A stretch of 7,433 nucleotides of DNA from contig DUNY01000189.1 of the NCBI GenBank assembly GCA_012839145.1, positions 1 to 7,433 on the forward strand. The letters run 5' to 3'. A program made the translations under genes and the position numbers. The notes under the pieces are model-generated. The model made no database searches and was not told where the DNA came from. It saw only the letters and a program-made list of their open reading frames with translations. The stretch comes from Thermoanaerobacterales bacterium (GTDB taxonomy: Bacteria > Bacillota > Thermosediminibacteria > Thermosediminibacterales > Tepidanaerobacteraceae). Positions 5,540 to 7,433 of the stretch are shown one piece after another (position 1 is the stretch's first letter; the number at the start of each line of letters is the position of its first letter).

Positions 5540-7433
5540 ATGAAAAAAATAATTGTTTTAGTGTTCATAATCGCAATAATCATCCTTAGTATACCCGATT
5601 ATGCATATTCAGCTCCGGTTTCGCAAAAAAAGGTAATAATGTTTATCCTTGACAATGTAAATTATGATGATTTGATAAGTTACGGCCAAAACCATATTAA
5701 ATATCTATTGAAAAACGGGGCATTAGGTCTTATGAATACAAACTCAGGTGGTTCCTATACTGATACTAATGCATATGCCACTATCGGTGCAGGTGCTTAT
5801 GCTGTTGGTTCGGGCTTCGGAAGTTATGCAGGTGGATATGAGGATCTGTTTTATCAAGAACCAATAAATGAGGTCTATAGAAGAAATACCGGAAAAGAGA
5901 TGAAAGAAGAGAATGTAGCAAATATTGATATTTTAGGACTCTCAAGGCAAAACGAAAGATTGAACCGGCCTGTTAGAATAGGCCTTTTAGGGTTCCTTCT
6001 TAACGAACATGGGTATAAGACTGCTCTAATAGGCAATGAGGCAACTGCGCTTGATGACATCAGCATAAATGCCTCATTAATTTCTATGAACAGTGAAGGG
6101 GTAACTGATTTTGGAAAAGTGAATAAAGATCTTCTAATTAGAGATTTCATGAGTCCTTTCGGAATCAAAACAAATTATGATGCTCTATATAAAGAGTATG
6201 AAAAGGTAAAGGATAAGGCAGACTTTATCGTTATACAGACTGGCGATACTTATAGGTTGAATAAATATATGAATATTTCCGATGAAAGACATAAAGAAAG
6301 TAAGACTAATACATTCAAAGAGATTGACGAGTTCTTAGGGAGAATTATTAAAAATAGCAATAAAGATACGCTCTTTATGCTGGTGTTTCCTTTCCCGTCC
6401 GGTGAAGACATTTCAAGAGGAAAGAGACTGACGCCTATAATAATTTTCAACGAGTCATTTTCCAAGGGAATCTTGACTTCTGCTACCACAAAAAGAGATG
6501 GGATTATTACAAATACCGATTTAGCCGCTCATGTACTGGCATATTTTCGGATTCCCAAAAACTCCTTGATGACAGGCCATAAAATGACATCAAAGAATAA
6601 AAATGAACCATTGGAATACCTTCTAAAGTTAAATGACATATCGGTTTTTAATTATAAAACCAGAGCCGTTGTGGTGAAGACATATATAGGTTTTATCATT
6701 ACTGTTCTTTTGCTGTCTTTTGTATTCATGATGTATTTTAAAACATATTTACACTATATAAAGCCTTTACTGATAGCTATTCTGATTACACCTACGGTTC
6801 TGCTTTTTTTACCTTTATTCAACCCCTGGAATTGTGTAAGACTGGCCATTAGCTTAATTATGACTGTGCTGATACTAAGTGTTGCTATTTTTTACCTATT
6901 CAGAGATAATTTACAAATACTCATAGTGTCATGTCTTTTTTCCACAGGCATTATTTTAGTGGATACTTTTTTCAAAAACCCCTTAATGAAGGTTTCAATC
7001 TTAGGTTATGATCCAATTGCAGGAGCCAGATTCTACGGGATCGGCAACGAGTATATGGGATTTCTGCTGGGAACAACTATAATAGGCACTGCTGCTCTGA
7101 TAGATAAATATCGGTATAAGAAGATTGTAAAAACATTAAGCGCAGCTATCTATGGAGTTGTGCTTTTAACCTTGATGGCCCCTACTCTCGGAACAAATGT
7201 AGGGGGGTCAATAGCTGCTTTTGTCGGATTTGGTACAGCAATCATGTTACACTTAAAAGGCAGTATAACTAGAAAAGACCTGATTCTTCTAACATGTTTG
7301 CTAGTGATAGCTTTGTTGTCACTCTTTATATACGATGGAATGAGACCACCAGAAACACAATCCCATATAGGTCAAACCAGCTCTCTTGTGAAGCAAAACA
7401 GCCTACTTGCTCTCTTTCAAATATTTGGAAGAA
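5540..7433 (+). CDS. Polytopic membrane protein with N-terminal alkaline-phosphatase-like outer domain, 3' partial
   Basis: An open frame of 631 codons that is still open at the window edge. Residues 1-24 form a signal peptide or first membrane helix (KKIIVLVFIIAIIILS, then AYSA). Residues about 30-370 resemble the alkaline phosphatase/sulfatase fold: IMFILDN with D38 in the position of the first metal ligand, SYTDTNAYATIGAGAYA (72-88) where the nucleophile loop is expected, and TPIIIF...GIITNTDLAAHVLAYFRIP...LMTGHKM near the domain end. The DHG-type metal motif of active enzymes is not seen; FPFPSG stands in its place. From residue 382 to the edge there are about eight membrane helices, with the conserved-looking GARFYGIGNEYMG (495-507) and a late SHIGQ (608-612). 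I recognise this as an uncharacterised family near steA in Clostridia; its activity is unknown. A role in making, modifying or moving an envelope polymer is inferred from topology and neighbours. GGTGGG 6 bases upstream supports the ATG. Confidence 0.85.
   Translation, partial: MKKIIVLVFIIAIIILSIPDYAYSAPVSQKKVIMFILDNVNYDDLISYGQNHIKYLLKNGALGLMNTNSGGSYTDTNAYATIGAGAYAVGSGFGSYAGGYEDLFYQEPINEVYRRNTGKEMKEENVANIDILGLSRQNERLNRPVRIGLLGFLLNEHGYKTALIGNEATALDDISINASLISMNSEGVTDFGKVNKDLLIRDFMSPFGIKTNYDALYKEYEKVKDKADFIVIQTGDTYRLNKYMNISDERHKESKTNTFKEIDEFLGRIIKNSNKDTLFMLVFPFPSGEDISRGKRLTPIIIFNESFSKGILTSATTKRDGIITNTDLAAHVLAYFRIPKNSLMTGHKMTSKNKNEPLEYLLKLNDISVFNYKTRAVVVKTYIGFIITVLLLSFVFMMYFKTYLHYIKPLLIAILITPTVLLFLPLFNPWNCVRLAISLIMTVLILSVAIFYLFRDNLQILIVSCLFSTGIILVDTFFKNPLMKVSILGYDPIAGARFYGIGNEYMGFLLGTTIIGTAALIDKYRYKKIVKTLSAAIYGVVLLTLMAPTLGTNVGGSIAAFVGFGTAIMLHLKGSITRKDLILLTCLLVIALLSLFIYDGMRPPETQSHIGQTSSLVKQNSLLALFQIFGR

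Noticed and set aside
5875..6489. Two minus-strand open frames opposite the alkaline-phosphatase-like gene
   Set aside because: They lie inside one uninterrupted plus-strand frame with signal peptide, motifs and helices.
1..7433. CRISPR array, tRNA, rRNA or full transposase gene
   Set aside because: No regularly spaced repeats, no tRNA- or rRNA-like stretches and no transposase motifs seen on either strand.

Overview
The window looks like chromosome from a low-to-moderate GC, Gram-positive-type, probably spore-forming Clostridia (Peptococcaceae/Desulfotomaculum-like). The taxonomic hint rests on gene content: a triple-SLH surface protein beside a SteA/SteB pair, a GT2 glycosyltransferase, a divergent MraY/WecA-type transferase and a large polytopic alkaline-phosphatase-like protein. 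Purine-rich Shine-Dalgarno sites and sigma-A-type promoters agree with this. Species cannot be named from the sequence alone.

Layout. (1) Bases 1-1010, plus strand: the 3' part of a surface protein with a beta-rich, ZU5-like domain and three C-terminal SLH repeats; its start lies outside the window. (2) Bases 1011-1186: a convergent gap with a strong GC-rich hairpin that probably ends transcription from both sides. (3) Bases 5224 down to 1187, minus strand: steA, then steB, then a GT2 glycosyltransferase whose GTG start overlaps the steB stop by 4 bases, then a MraY/WecA-like phosphoglycosyl transferase. Two junctions in this gene row hold extra DNA: a two-hairpin segment between steA and steB (about 4008-4096), and a 239-bp segment bounded by a perfect 13-bp inverted repeat between the GT2 and MraY-like genes (2138-2376). 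(4) Bases 5225-5539: a divergent control region with a candidate promoter for each direction, a terminator-like hairpin and a repeat cluster. (5) Bases 5540 to the window end, plus strand: a secreted or extracytoplasmic alkaline-phosphatase-like domain fused to at least eight membrane helices, cut by the window edge.

How the genes may work together (inference). SteA and SteB are known in Corynebacterium glutamicum as a membrane pair needed for daughter-cell separation. Here they are linked to an enzyme that could start a lipid-linked glycan (MraY-like), one that could extend or modify it (GT2), and a divergently transcribed polytopic protein with a large outer domain that could act on or move an envelope glycan. 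Taken together this resembles an uncharacterised cell-envelope or septal glycan module rather than copper transport or thiamine metabolism, the functions that automatic names for the SteB and SteA families suggest.
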